A stretch of 64,000 nt of DNA from the NCBI GenBank assembly GCA_016618085.1, contig JABLTG010000039.1, positions 56,945 to 120,944 of the forward strand, in the 5' to 3' direction. The position numbers were made by a program, and so were the translations under genes. Shown here one piece after another: positions 19,314 through 29,225 of the stretch (within the stretch, counting starts at the first letter, position 1; the number at the start of each line of letters is the position of its first letter). Source of the DNA: Neovahlkampfia damariscottae (taxonomy: Eukaryota; Heterolobosea; Selenaionea; Neovahlkampfiida; Neovahlkampfiidae). The notes beneath the pieces were generated by a model that was not told the origin of the DNA, made no database searches, and saw only the letters and a program-made list of their open reading frames with translations.

Positions 19314-20444
19314 ATGGGCAATATAACAGCAATTGGATCAGACGTTTCAATTGATGCAGTTGAATCCATAGTTGATTCTGGAAATACTAACATTGTATTA
19401 CAAAAATATGATAACGAAATAAAACAATTGGAACAAAAATCAAAACTATATTTTAAAAAAGAAACAATTATACTCCAAAAAATGACATTAAAATCAGATT
19501 CACCTTTAACTTACGAACTAAAAAATGAAAGTACAATACATATATTCAATATCCTCAACAATACTTGTTATAAAGTCTTTTTTCAAAAAAGATTCCTTCA
19601 TGAAGTGTTTGATTTAGAATTTTTCGAAAAGGATTTAGTGTTATACATTTATGATACAACTGTTGTTTCAATTTATAAATTGACTCAAAAATCGAATGAA
19701 CAATGTGATAAATATTTGGCCCAACTATCTGCTGAGATTTTTCCTTCAGAGAATGGAAGTCAAACTTATTCTCTTTTTAGATTTGAAAAAAAACTTGTTA
19801 TATCTCATTTAGAAGGTAATTTAGATTTTTATGATGAAAAAACTGGTGATTTATTGAAAACAAATTCAAATTGTATTGGAAATCTCACTAAAACCTTGAA
19901 TGAAGACTTTATTTATTCGAAAGGTTTTTGTTGGTATGATATGAGTTACGAAGAAATGAATCAAAATTCAAAAACCATCCCTGGATTTCATTCAATTTCT
20001 AATGACGGAAATTATATTTTACAGGTTGATTATTTCAAATCATTAGTCAAAATATATCAAACTAACTCATTGAGAACTGAATTGACTTCTCATTCAGACA
20101 ACTTCATGATTCAATTTTCATTAATCAATGAAATCACCACAATTGAATTTTCTTATGATTCAAAATATATAATTGTAATTTGTTCTATGGATAAGAAAAA
20201 TTCAAATTTTTTTTCTATTTATGAACTTTTTATTTACTCAATTGAAGAAAAGAAATTTGTTTTATACATTCCTGATTTGGATAAAAACACATTTAGATCT
20301 TTTGAAAATTATTTGTTAATGGGAACAAAATATGGGAGCGAGCAACTCAAAGCATACAGTCTGAAATTAACTTTACACATTCCAAATCACAAGATCAAAT
20401 CCACTCAACTTTGTTTTAGAGATTTACAATTCAAGTTTAAATAA
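19314..20444 (+). CDS. N-myristoylation-type beta-propeller-like protein, paralogue B
   Basis: A single exon of about 376 residues beginning MGNITAIGSD, nearly identical at the N-terminus to the gene at 17451. Shared blocks are IKQLEQKSKLYF, DFYDEKTGDLL, IEFSYDSKYIIVIC, LFIYSIEEKKFVLYIPD and the C-terminal FRDLQFKF. I rejected a longer frame starting at TTG 19275. The conserved MGN start in both paralogues supports lipid anchoring. Function is unknown; a membrane-tethered propeller scaffold is a reasonable guess. Confidence 0.75.
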   Translation: MGNITAIGSDVSIDAVESIVDSGNTNIVLQKYDNEIKQLEQKSKLYFKKETIILQKMTLKSDSPLTYELKNESTIHIFNILNNTCYKVFFQKRFLHEVFDLEFFEKDLVLYIYDTTVVSIYKLTQKSNEQCDKYLAQLSAEIFPSENGSQTYSLFRFEKKLVISHLEGNLDFYDEKTGDLLKTNSNCIGNLTKTLNEDFIYSKGFCWYDMSYEEMNQNSKTIPGFHSISNDGNYILQVDYFKSLVKIYQTNSLRTELTSHSDNFMIQFSLINEITTIEFSYDSKYIIVICSMDKKNSNFFSIYELFIYSIEEKKFVLYIPDLDKNTFRSFENYLLMGTKYGSEQLKAYSLKLTLHIPNHKIKSTQLCFRDLQFKFK

Positions 20445-20476
20445 AATTCATGATTATTCACAAAAAAGAATTATAT

Positions 20477-21529
20477 TTAAATGGATTGATTTTCACTGCT
20501 CAATTTCGATTTTTTTTCTGTTGAATTCTCTTGAACTTCATCCATGTTTTTTCTCTTTTTATTGTCATTTCTTGAGATTTTCTCTAATTTCAAAAAATGT
20601 TCAAATCCATTATCAATTCCACTTTTTATCAGTTTTGCATTTGCAATAACATCATCCAATGCACAATGAAATTTTTCATTAATACTTCTGTGATGTTCAC
20701 ATTTATCATCGTGTTCAACGAATCTGGCAGCCTGATGTTCAACATGACATAAATGGTCAATTTGCATATCTAAATCATACATTCCAACCACTTCATACAA
20801 TTCAAAAATATGTAAATTTAAATTCCAATTCAATCTTCTTGATATCCAATCAAATGTCTTAATTTCTGTCAAAGTGTTTTTTGCGAATAAAATTGGAATT
20901 GAATGATCATAATCAATGAAATTTAGAAAATTATTCATTATTGTTTTTAAACTCTCACTTGTTAATTTTTGCATTTTTCTGAATGGCAAACCATGAATAT
21001 GTTTTTCTGAATATTTACCAAGATAGGAAAAAGCAAGTGGATTTATGAATGCATGGAATTTTTCAACAATTTCACCTGTTTTTGCGTTTATTTTAACGCA
21101 TCCAATTTCAACTGGAAAAAAGTCTTCTTCAATTGAATAAGCAAGTTCAAAATCAACAGAATAAATGAATTCTAGTTGTTTTATATCTGGAACTAATTTT
21201 GGTTTGTATTCTGGTCCAAAATATTCTTTCTTGGAATCAAAATTATTTGCCAGTCTCACACCAATAATTTTTTTTTTTTCCCCTCGTTTCCGAAATGGTT
21301 GCCCACAAGTTTGAAAAATTTCAGGATATTTTTTCAGAAATACATCCAAACTTTGTGATTTGATTAATTTTGATTTTTCTTCTTCTGACAAATAATTAAA
21401 AACTTTTTTCAATGATGATGTTTTATCTTTTGGAATATTTTCTGCAAAACCTTTGAAAAATACTGGATCTATATATTTTTCATTTTCAATCATTTTTGGA
21501 ATCAGTTTGATTGTTTCATTCTTTTTCAT
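20477..21529 (-). CDS. Maelstrom-like DEDDh exonuclease domain protein
   Basis: A single exon of about 350 residues. The N-terminal 125 residues are Lys-rich with short helices. Residues about 130-310 resemble the Maelstrom/DnaQ-H fold: FIYSVDFELAY carries the D-x-E motif, EIGCVKINAKTGEIVEKFHAFINP is the Maelstrom-style strand pair, KNTLTEIKTFDWI carries the third acidic residue, and KFHCALDDV carries the final H and D. A Cys/His cluster (LCHVEH...KCEHH) lies just before, where Maelstrom proteins have their Glu-Cys-His-Cys motif. Animal Maelstrom (piRNA pathway) has lost the acidic set; here both sets appear. The start at 21529 was chosen over a TTG, and CCAATCA lies about 30 bp upstream. Confidence 0.55.
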   Translation of the reverse strand: MKKNETIKLIPKMIENEKYIDPVFFKGFAENIPKDKTSSLKKVFNYLSEEEKSKLIKSQSLDVFLKKYPEIFQTCGQPFRKRGEKKKIIGVRLANNFDSKKEYFGPEYKPKLVPDIKQLEFIYSVDFELAYSIEEDFFPVEIGCVKINAKTGEIVEKFHAFINPLAFSYLGKYSEKHIHGLPFRKMQKLTSESLKTIMNNFLNFIDYDHSIPILFAKNTLTEIKTFDWISRRLNWNLNLHIFELYEVVGMYDLDMQIDHLCHVEHQAARFVEHDDKCEHHRSINEKFHCALDDVIANAKLIKSGIDNGFEHFLKLEKISRNDNKKRKNMDEVQENSTEKKSKLSSENQSI

Positions 21530-21747
21530 TGCTGCTTTTTTTTGTGGCAAAATTGAGTGATGTGATTGGTTAGGTTTTCTTCAAACTGTTTATTGGCTAA
21601 AAAATCCATTTTAAAATATAATTATTATTCTTCTATTTCTTGAAGTAACAAATGCCAATATTTAATGGTTTCATGAACAAATTATGTTTCAAGAGATAAT
21701 TCTTAATTTGAAGCAACTCAAAAGAGGTGCACCAAAAAAAACAAAAT

Positions 21748-24177
21748 TTATTTAGCCAATTCATTTCCAGAAATAGTATTGAAAATTAATTCATCATTTT
21801 TTAATAAAATCTCAATTCTTGAATTTTTTTTCAAATTTCCTTGTAATAATATTTTTGAAAGTGGGTTCAAAATGTATTGTTGAATTCCTCTTCTCAATGG
21901 TCTTGCTCCATATTTTTGATCATAACTCAAATTACAAATCCAAGTTTTAACATCATCTGATAGGATCAATTCAACATCCATATTTCCTAATCTTTGTCTT
22001 GTTTCTTCAAGTTCAATATCAACAATTTTTCTCAAATTTTCTTTTGTTAAACGATTGAAAAGAATGAATTCATCAATTCTATTCAAAAATTCAGGTGCAA
22101 AATGAGATTGAAGTTGTTTCATCACAGCATCATAAGCAAAAGAAGAAGGAATTCCATCTTCTAATTTTGCAAGAACATGAGCACCAATATTACTTGTTAA
22201 AATGATAATGGTGTTTTTAAAGTTAACTTTTCTTCCTTGTGAATCTGTCAAATGACCATCATCTAACATTTGTAAAAGTAAATTTGAAACTTCTTTATGA
22301 GCTTTTTCGAATTCATCAAAAAGTACAATTTGATAAGGTCTTCTTCTGACACTTTCTGTCAGAACTCCACCTTCTTCGTATCCAATGTAACCAGGAGGAG
22401 CTCCAATTAACCTTGTTACCGAAAATTTCTCCATATATTCACTCATATCAATTCTCAACATTGCATCTTCACTGTCAAACATAAATTTTGCAAGTTGTTT
22501 TGCAAGCTTGGTTTTACCAACACCAGTAGGTCCCAAGAACAAAAATGAAGCAATTGGTCGATTTGGATTACCCAATCCTGATCTACTGATTCTCACAGCA
22601 TTGGAAATTGATTTTACAGCATCATCTTGTCCAATAATTGATTTTTGAATCATTTCCTCCATATGCAAAAGTTTTTCTTGCTCACCCATTTCTAAATCAG
22701 ATTGAGGAATATCTAGTAAAATTTTTGAGTAATCCAAAAGAGTTACTTGTTGTTTTTGAGACAACGTATGAAATATGTTTTGCTGTGACAGCGTCACTTA
22801 ATAATGAAGTTGTATCACTATCAAAATCTTCTGTTGGAAGTTCTGATTCCATTGCAGGAATTTCAACATATTTTAATTTTCCAGCTTCTTCATATCTTCC
22901 TTCTCTTTCTGCTTTTTCTAAATCAAATCTAGCTTTTTCTAATCTTGCTTTGATTTCTTTACTTTTCAAAAGTTTATCCTTTTCTTCTCTCCAAACTTCA
23001 GTTAATCTTGCAGATTCTTTTTGTTTCTTTTCAAGTGATTTTTGAAGTTCGTTTCTTTTTTCAATTGATTTTGGATCTTTTTCTTTTTTTAATGCTTCTA
23101 ACTCAATTGATATAGTTGCAATTGCTCTGTCAATAATTTCAAGTGATTCAGGTTTACTCTCTTGTTGTAATCTCAATGAGGCAGCAGCTTCATCTAATAA
23201 ATCAATTGATTTATCCGGTTGGAATCTATCTGCAATATAACGATCTGATTGAACTACAGCTGCAACAACAGCTGAATCTAAAATTCTGACACCATGATGA
23301 ATTTCTAATTTTTCTTTAATTCCTCTTAACATTGTGATCGTATCAACAACATCTGGTTCTGAAACAAATACAGGTTGAAATCTACGTGCTAAAGCTGCAT
23401 CTTTCTCAATATAACGTCTATATTCATTTAATGTCGTTGCTCCAATACAATGTAAATCTCCACGTGCCAATGCAGGTTTTAACATATTCGAAGCATCCAT
23501 TCCATCACCACCTCCAGTTGAACCAGCACCAACTAAAGTGTGGAGTTCATCAATGAATAAAATAGCTTCTCCTTGTAACTCATTTATATCTCTTAAAACA
23601 GCTGTAAGTCTTTCTTCAAATTCTCCTCTGAATTTTGAACCTGCAACTAACATTCCTAAATCAAGTGAATAAACTTGACAATTTTTGATTGAGTCAGGTA
23701 CATCTCCAGCAACAATTCTTTGGGCTAATCTCTTTAAAAAATGAATAATAAAAAAAAATTACTTCAATGATGGCTGTCTGTTGTTTTATGAATAAAATTT
23801 AATTGTTACCTTTCCCACACCTGCTTCTCCGATTAATACAGGGTTATTTTTTCTTCTTCTAGTTAAAACTTGGATAGTTCTTCGTATAACATCTAAAACA
23901 ATTAATGTTAAAAAAACTCACCTGATCTTCCAATAACAGGATCTAGTTTTCCTTCTTTTGCTAACTTTGTCATATTTACAGAGTACTTTTCAAGATACTC
24001 TCCTTTTACTTCTTTTCCTGGTACTTGATTTTCAGGATTAACCCATTTTGTGTAATTAAATCTTTGAGTGTTGTTAACAAATGGATTTGTTTGAAATTTT
24101 TTTGGTGTAACACTTAAAGTGATTAAACTTTTATGAAGTTGATTTTTTTTGAGGAGTTGTGGGACGAACCTCTTCAT
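21748..24177 (-). CDS. Mitochondrial ClpB/Hsp78 disaggregase
   Basis: An AAA+ protein of about 780 residues in four exons. The N-terminus ([20 protein letters not shown]...) is basic and hydroxylated like a mitochondrial presequence, then goes straight into LDPVIGRS. The Clp N-domain is therefore missing, as in yeast Hsp78. Walker A of domain 1 is GEAGVGK, Walker B is [10 protein letters not shown], and the middle coiled coil ([21 protein letters not shown]) follows. Domain 2 has GPTGVGK and LFDEFEKAH. Introns lie at about 23896-23923, 23732-23809 (the longest) and 22712-22745; the last joins VVSKTT to NIPQSD. It reactivates aggregated proteins in the matrix with Hsp70. Confidence 0.92.
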
Positions 24178-24268
24178 CAAATGTTTTTGAAAATTTGAAG
24201 AAAATGATTGGTGGGAATTTTTGATAATTGATAAAATGAATTCCGAATTCCGATCAAAATTCCTTGTT

Positions 24269-24463
24269 TCATTCATAACTTAATACAGAAAAATAATAAG
24301 CTACAACGGAGATAATGAAAAATGCTGGTCTCCTTGCACACAAGAAAACGGATTGGAGTCTTTTTTCCTTCGAACTCACTAGATTTTCAAGATAGTTAAT
24401 TAAACCAAAAGTTATTGTTTTATAAAGATTCCTCTCCAACGTCTTATATGTTGTCGACATCAT
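24269..24463 (-). CDS. Possible small single-pass membrane protein
   Basis: A 63-64-codon frame with real ATGs at 24463/24460. The first 35 residues are polar (MSTTYKTLERNLYKTITFGL), and the end is a hydrophobic helix (PAFFIISVVAYYFSVL). It lies directly upstream of the ClpB gene. No family is recognised and no CCAATCA element is seen close by, so it may be chance. Confidence 0.25.
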   Translation of the reverse strand: MMSTTYKTLERNLYKTITFGLINYLENLVSSKEKRLQSVFLCARRPAFFIISVVAYYFSVLSYE

Positions 24464-24464
24464 T

Positions 24465-24773
24465 CTATACTGCGAACTCTCAGTAAATCAGAAAAGGAAC
24501 CGGGTAGCAAATTCAAAAATTTTTATTTCGAATTTCCTGAAAAGAAGGATCATCATTTTCCAATTAACGAGAAAAATCTTTCATCCAGCCAATTCCAAAT
24601 TGGAAAAGACAAAATTAAAGGAGTTTGTTAATTAATATCATGATAATGTTAACGTGACATATTTTTAAGTTTGAACTATAAATCACAGGGCATTCCTACG
24701 TATTTTTTGTCCATTAATCAGCAAGTCCTTCGGATAAATCGCTGATTGGACCGGACTTTGGCAAATCAAATTG
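24465..24773. other. Intergenic region with several CCAAT-type motifs
   Basis: No gene is supported. Motifs are TTCCAATTAACG at about 24560, CCAATTCCAAATTGG at about 24589 (a palindromic pair) and TGATTGG at about 24742. The last is 27-30 bp before the AIG1-like gene. Confidence 0.4.
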
Positions 24774-25424
24774 ATGTCAACACTTTTTCACTTTCTTGCA
24801 GCACTCAACTTTGTTGGGCAACAAATATTTGTACGCTCAGTATTACCTTCAAACAATCTATTCAGAGTAAATCCACTTGGATCAGTTTTCTTGACGAACC
24901 AAGCAAATCAACTATTGACACTTTATTTTTGCTTAAATTTTTTCTCATCAATAACACAGAATGAAAAATTAAAAACCAAATTGAATAATTATTCAGGTAT
25001 ACTATTTACACTTGGAACTTTTGTTTGTTTTGCTTATTATGGTTTAGTTCATCATGCAAAAGAAGTTCAATCAAAAATTGCAACCATTCCATATTTTGGA
25101 TTAGTAATGCTTTGGACACATGGAATATCTTTCGTATTTGTCTTAATTGATCTCATCATCAAATCAAAAAATGGTGAAAAGTTGAATATGAAAAGAGATG
25201 CAAAATACTCTTTGATATATTTTATTTTTTACATCACTTATAGTTTAATTTTATTCAATTTCAACAGAGTCTGGCCATATCCATTTCAAAATGAATTAAC
25301 TGTCTTTCAAACAATTGTTTTCGATGTTATTGTTTTGATTTCAATTGTAGTTGTTTCTCTATTGTCAAATCTATTCAACAGAATATTGATCAAAATGTTG
25401 CATTCTGAAGAAAAACTTGAATAA
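24774..25424 (+). CDS. AIG1/FAR-17a family integral membrane hydrolase
   Basis: A single exon of 216 residues with about six hydrophobic segments. The FAR-17a/AIG1 pattern is visible. The first is a Thr-bearing segment VFLTNQANQLLTLYF; human AIG1 uses a Thr here as nucleophile. The second is VMLWTHGISFVFVLIDLII with the conserved His. RVWPYPF follows near the C-terminal end, where the family has WVYP. Animal members hydrolyse fatty-acid esters of hydroxy fatty acids in the ER membrane. The start is the ATG at 24774. Confidence 0.7.
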   Translation: MSTLFHFLAALNFVGQQIFVRSVLPSNNLFRVNPLGSVFLTNQANQLLTLYFCLNFFSSITQNEKLKTKLNNYSGILFTLGTFVCFAYYGLVHHAKEVQSKIATIPYFGLVMLWTHGISFVFVLIDLIIKSKNGEKLNMKRDAKYSLIYFIFYITYSLILFNFNRVWPYPFQNELTVFQTIVFDVIVLISIVVVSLLSNLFNRILIKMLHSEEKLE

Positions 25425-25432
25425 AATTTTAT

Positions 25433-25439
25433 CCAATCA
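25433..25439 (+). promoter_or_regulatory. CCAATCA promoter element
   Basis: It lies 9 bp after the AIG1-like stop and 42 bp before the Ran-like ATG at 25482. Confidence 0.5.
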
Positions 25440-25481
25440 AATCAGTTTTCCTTTTCCTTATTGTTGACAAAGTTCAAAGGA

Positions 25482-26090
25482 ATGAGTTCAGTTCGTGAGT
25501 TTAAAGTTCTACTAATAGGAGACGGAGGTGTTGGAAAAACAACTTTTATCAAAAGACAGCTGACAGGTGAATTTGAGAAGATATATATTGCTACTTGTTC
25601 AATTGATCAATACAGTATCACTTTCACAACAAACAAGGGAAACATCAAATTAGTTTTTTCAGATACACCCGGAAATGAAAAGTTTCAACCAGAAGGAGGA
25701 TTTAGTTTTTTATCAATGAATGATTACGATGCTGTCATGATCATGATAGATGTTTGGTCAATAAAAAATTCAAAGAAGTATTTAAATATTGCAAATGAAT
25801 ACTGCCCTTCAGTTCCAATAGTAGTTTCTGTGAATAAAGTGGATTTAGATAACAAGATAAAAATAGAACAACAAGATACTATTGTATTGTCATGTTTGAA
25901 GAATTACAATATGGATAAGCCAATCATTAAATTATTGCGGAAAATATGCAATGATAAGGATTTAAAACTCGTTGAAGGATATATTCCTCCATTTATTCCA
26001 GAAATGAATTCTGAATTAATAGATCAGTATCAAAAAGAGTTGGAATTAGCTTTGGCAATAACTCTACCAGAAGAAGATGATGATTTTTGA
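25482..26090 (+). CDS. Divergent Ran-like GTPase
   Basis: A single exon of 202 residues. G1 is GDGGVGKTT and G4 is NKVD. The Ran signatures are KRQLTGEFEKIYIAT (Ran: KRHLTGEFEKKYVAT) and an acidic C-terminus EEDDDF (Ran: DEDDDL). Switch II is DTPGNEKF instead of DTAGQEKF, so the catalytic Gln is Asn. G5 is also changed (SCLKN for SAKSN). Ran drives nuclear transport through its GTP gradient; this copy looks like a hydrolysis-impaired paralogue. The true start is ATG 25482, after a CCAATCA element; the longer frame uses TTG. Confidence 0.8.
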   Translation: MSSVREFKVLLIGDGGVGKTTFIKRQLTGEFEKIYIATCSIDQYSITFTTNKGNIKLVFSDTPGNEKFQPEGGFSFLSMNDYDAVMIMIDVWSIKNSKKYLNIANEYCPSVPIVVSVNKVDLDNKIKIEQQDTIVLSCLKNYNMDKPIIKLLRKICNDKDLKLVEGYIPPFIPEMNSELIDQYQKELELALAITLPEEDDDF

Positions 26091-26206
26091 ATTTATTGAA
26101 CTAATAAAAATCGAACATTTCAATTTGTCTTTCAATTTTACCAATGAAATTAGAATTAATCCTGAATGATGAAATTGCAGTTCCTGTATTCAGAAATACG
26201 TAAATT

Positions 26207-27005
26207 TTATTCAATAATTCCACAATCATCTATTAAAACCTCTTTCACTGGACCATTGTACATATCAGTTTTGATGTGCTCAATTTTTTTAACCAATTCC
26301 ATTCCTTCTTTAAATTATAAAATTGTAAGTGGTTTCAAAAAGTTTAAATACCTAATACTTTTCCAAAAACAACATGTCTTTGATTTAACCATGATGTTTC
26401 GGCGGTTGTGATAAAAAATTGTGAACCATTTGCTGAAAAAAAAAATTAGATTTTTCGAAATTAGAAACTTACTTCCTGGACCTGCGTTAGCCATTGATAA
26501 ACATCCTTTGAATAATTAATCGAAATACAGAAACTCACCTGGAAAATGTGCAATTTTGAAGTTTTCTGTGAATAGAGATTAAAAACAAAAAATTTACCAT
26601 CAGCAAAATGACGACCATAAATTGAATAACCTCCTGTGCCATTTCTATTTTCGAAATCTCCTGATTGTATCATAAATCCTTTAATTACACGATGGAAAAT
26701 TGTTTTGTGATAAGATTGTTTTGATTTTGGATCACATCTTTGTTTAAAATTTTCAACTGTTTTCGGAACAATATCGTCAAACAATCCAATAATTATTTTT
26801 CCTTGATTTTTTCCTCCTATTGAAATTGAAAAGAAAATTTTCGTTTTCACTGCCAATTCCTTTCAAAGTTGTTAATTTTTTTTTTTTTTACATTAAGAGG
26901 TAGATAAGAATGTGGTTTGAACATAATCTTTCTTAACTTGTTTAATATGTAAAATACAACAAAGACTGCTGCAGTTTTTACCAACCAGAGAACAAACGCA
27001 TTCAT
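26207..27005 (-). CDS. Membrane-anchored cyclophilin peptidyl-prolyl isomerase
   Basis: Six short exons separated by mini-introns, from ATG 27005. The first exon encodes a transmembrane segment ([18 protein letters not shown]) and a basic linker. The cyclophilin domain follows with the active-site residues in order: [14 protein letters not shown] (Arg), [24 protein letters not shown] across three exons, GSQFFITT (Phe) and [13 protein letters not shown] (Trp). It catalyses proline isomerisation, probably at the ER or another endomembrane. The longer reading at the second exon would need a TTG start and is rejected. Confidence 0.85.
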
Positions 27006-27066
27006 GAAACAAACAGGAAACAAATAGATGATTGGAAGAATAAAACAAAAATAAATTTTCAACTTT

Positions 27067-28596
27067 TTAATTCATTGCTTCTAATTCTTTCATTAAATCC
27101 TCTGTTGATTGTTCAGAATTTACTTGAACCATATCTTCTTCATTAGCTTCTTTTTTACCTTCATATTCAAATTTCAACTCTTCCTTCTTTTTTTCAACAT
27201 CTTCTTGTTTGAGATCATCTTCATCAATAACTTCAATATTCCATTCATTTGTTGAATGAATAGGTTCATTTGAAATGGTTTCAATTATTTCAACCTTTTT
27301 GTGAACATATTCCTTTTGTCTTTTTAAACAATATTTGTTTGAACATGTCGGGTTTGGTTTCAAAGTCATTTTTGGGAAGAAATCTTTCAATGCATTGTAA
27401 CCAACATAATCAGAAACTTCACCAAATTTGAGAAGATATTTCAATGAATTTTGAACCAATAAACCTGCAACAATACCCATTGTTGTTGGTAAAGAAGCTA
27501 AGAAATGAATTTGATAATGAACTTACCTGCACAAACACCTTCTCTTTTGACTGGTTTGATATTGGTTGCAACAACTAAAGGAGGAGCACATGCATAACTG
27601 TAAAATATCTAATTAGAAATTATTGAATATATCAGACCATGCTTAAAAAAAGTTACAAATAATCAAATTCTTACCACTGAATCCTGGTTGGATGAATTGA
27701 ATATGTCCAGAAACTGCATCTTCACTAACACCAGATTCCATCCAAATTTGATTCAACTCATTACAAGCTTGATTTACTGTCATTCTAGCTTCAAAATTAT
27801 CAACACATGATAAAACTAAATCAACTTGTTTTCCAGTTTTGGAACCAGTCGAAATTCTTTTCATGAAATCTTCAAAGTTATCTACAGTGGTAATATTGTA
27901 ACTATAAGTTTCAAATTCAACATCTGGATTAATTTCAGATAAAGAACCCTTTGCGGCATCAACTTTTATGTTAAAAAAAAAAAAATTTTTTTTCTTTACC
28001 TTTGCTAAGACCAACTTGGTCAGGTGTGAAAAATAAACGATTCATCTAATGTTGGAAATTTTTAAGGAAAATATAAAAAATTTACATTTGCTGTTGTAAC
28101 TGTATCATAATCGAATAATAATAACTTTCCAATACCACATCTTGTGAGCTAAAAATAAATAAAAAAAGAAAAAATACCATTTCCGCTGCTACCGATCCAA
28201 CCTTTTTGGAAAATTAAACTATTTTGTTTTTTTTTACTCCTTTAAATATATATTATAAAAAAAACTTCAAAAACTTTACCTCCAACTGAAAGTTTTAAAA
28301 AATGATTTTTCTACCTCCAATAATTAAAACAGAAAAATTTCTGATGTCTTCATAATTTTCAACAATTCCCATTTTTTTTAATGCCTTTTATATTTTTAGT
28401 TGTTTTCTTTGATACCATTAATCGACTTTGATTTTTAATTTTTTTTTAAAATGAACCTGTATGGATTTTCATCAATCACTTCTGTTGACATTTGTTGAAC
28501 TTTCTCTCTTTTTTTATTTTGCTTTTTTAATTGTTCAACTTCAATTTTTAATTTTTTGTTTTCTTCCAGTAATTTTTCAAGTTGTTTTGGATCCAT
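27067..28596 (-). CDS. UBA5: UBA5, UFM1-activating E1 enzyme
   Basis: About nine exons with introns of roughly 28-100 nt, total near 410 residues. A coiled N-terminus ([16 protein letters not shown]) precedes the adenylation domain, whose glycine-rich ATP loop is assembled over two splice junctions ([13 protein letters not shown]). Also seen are [39 protein letters not shown], and [18 protein letters not shown] with the catalytic Cys. The C-terminal NEWNIEVI and DLMKELEAM match the UFC1- and UFM1-binding tail. UBA5 adenylates UFM1 and passes it to UFC1 in ER ufmylation. Start 28596 has CCAAT-type sequences just upstream. Confidence 0.92.
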
Positions 28597-28803
28597 GTTA
28601 ACCACACTTTGTTATTGTCCAATGATCAATCATCAAAATATTTATAGTTAATAAACTCAAAATGAAACAGTTTATTTCTAGTTTATTATAAAATATATAA
28701 TTCGTTTGGGATCCTTAGATGCAAAATTTCCAACAAATTTGATTTGTTTTGAAGAAATTAACTTTGATGCCCAAACATTAGAAGCATTTTATCACTGTAT
28801 TAT

Positions 28804-29104
28804 TTATTTCCATGTGTATACTGTGAAACCAGCTGTTTTTTGTGTTTTATCTAAGTTTTCAATTCTTTCAAAATACTTTTTGGAATTATAACCTTTTCCT
28901 ATGCACTTTTTATATTTTTTTCTCCATTCTTCGCATGTTTCATTTTTTTCTTTGCAGACATAATATTCTTGTGCAAATTTTGAACAAGGATTATTGGTTG
29001 ACCAAGTAGAGGAACTAATTTTTCTGATTTCAAGAAATTTAAAATATCTTTTTCTCATACGTTAGTTTTGGTGGATTTCTTTCTCTTCTGTCAGTTCCAG
29101 CCAT
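28804..29104 (-). CDS. Twin CX9C (CHCH) mitochondrial protein
   Basis: Two exons with the intron at 29024-29060 (37 nt) give about 87 residues, starting MAGTDRRERNPP. Cysteines fall exactly as C-x9-C-x6-C-x9-C (NPCSKFAQEYYVCKEKNETC, then EEWRKKYKKC). This is the disulfide helical hairpin of intermembrane-space proteins imported by Mia40/Erv1, such as cytochrome oxidase assembly factors. The exact member cannot be named. The unspliced frame starting at 29058 is rejected. Confidence 0.7.
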
Positions 29105-29225
29105 TTCAAAAAAAATTGTTGAAGAAAATTCAGCCAATAAGAAACAAATGATTTAAAAAATAAATTGAATTTATTCTATTTTTTATTTATTGCCACTCAT
29201 ACCTAAAATTCTGTTAATACAAAAA

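Noticed and set aside
28706-28891. 61-codon plus frame
   Set aside because: It is the reverse strand of the twin-CX9C gene and of the UBA5 promoter region.
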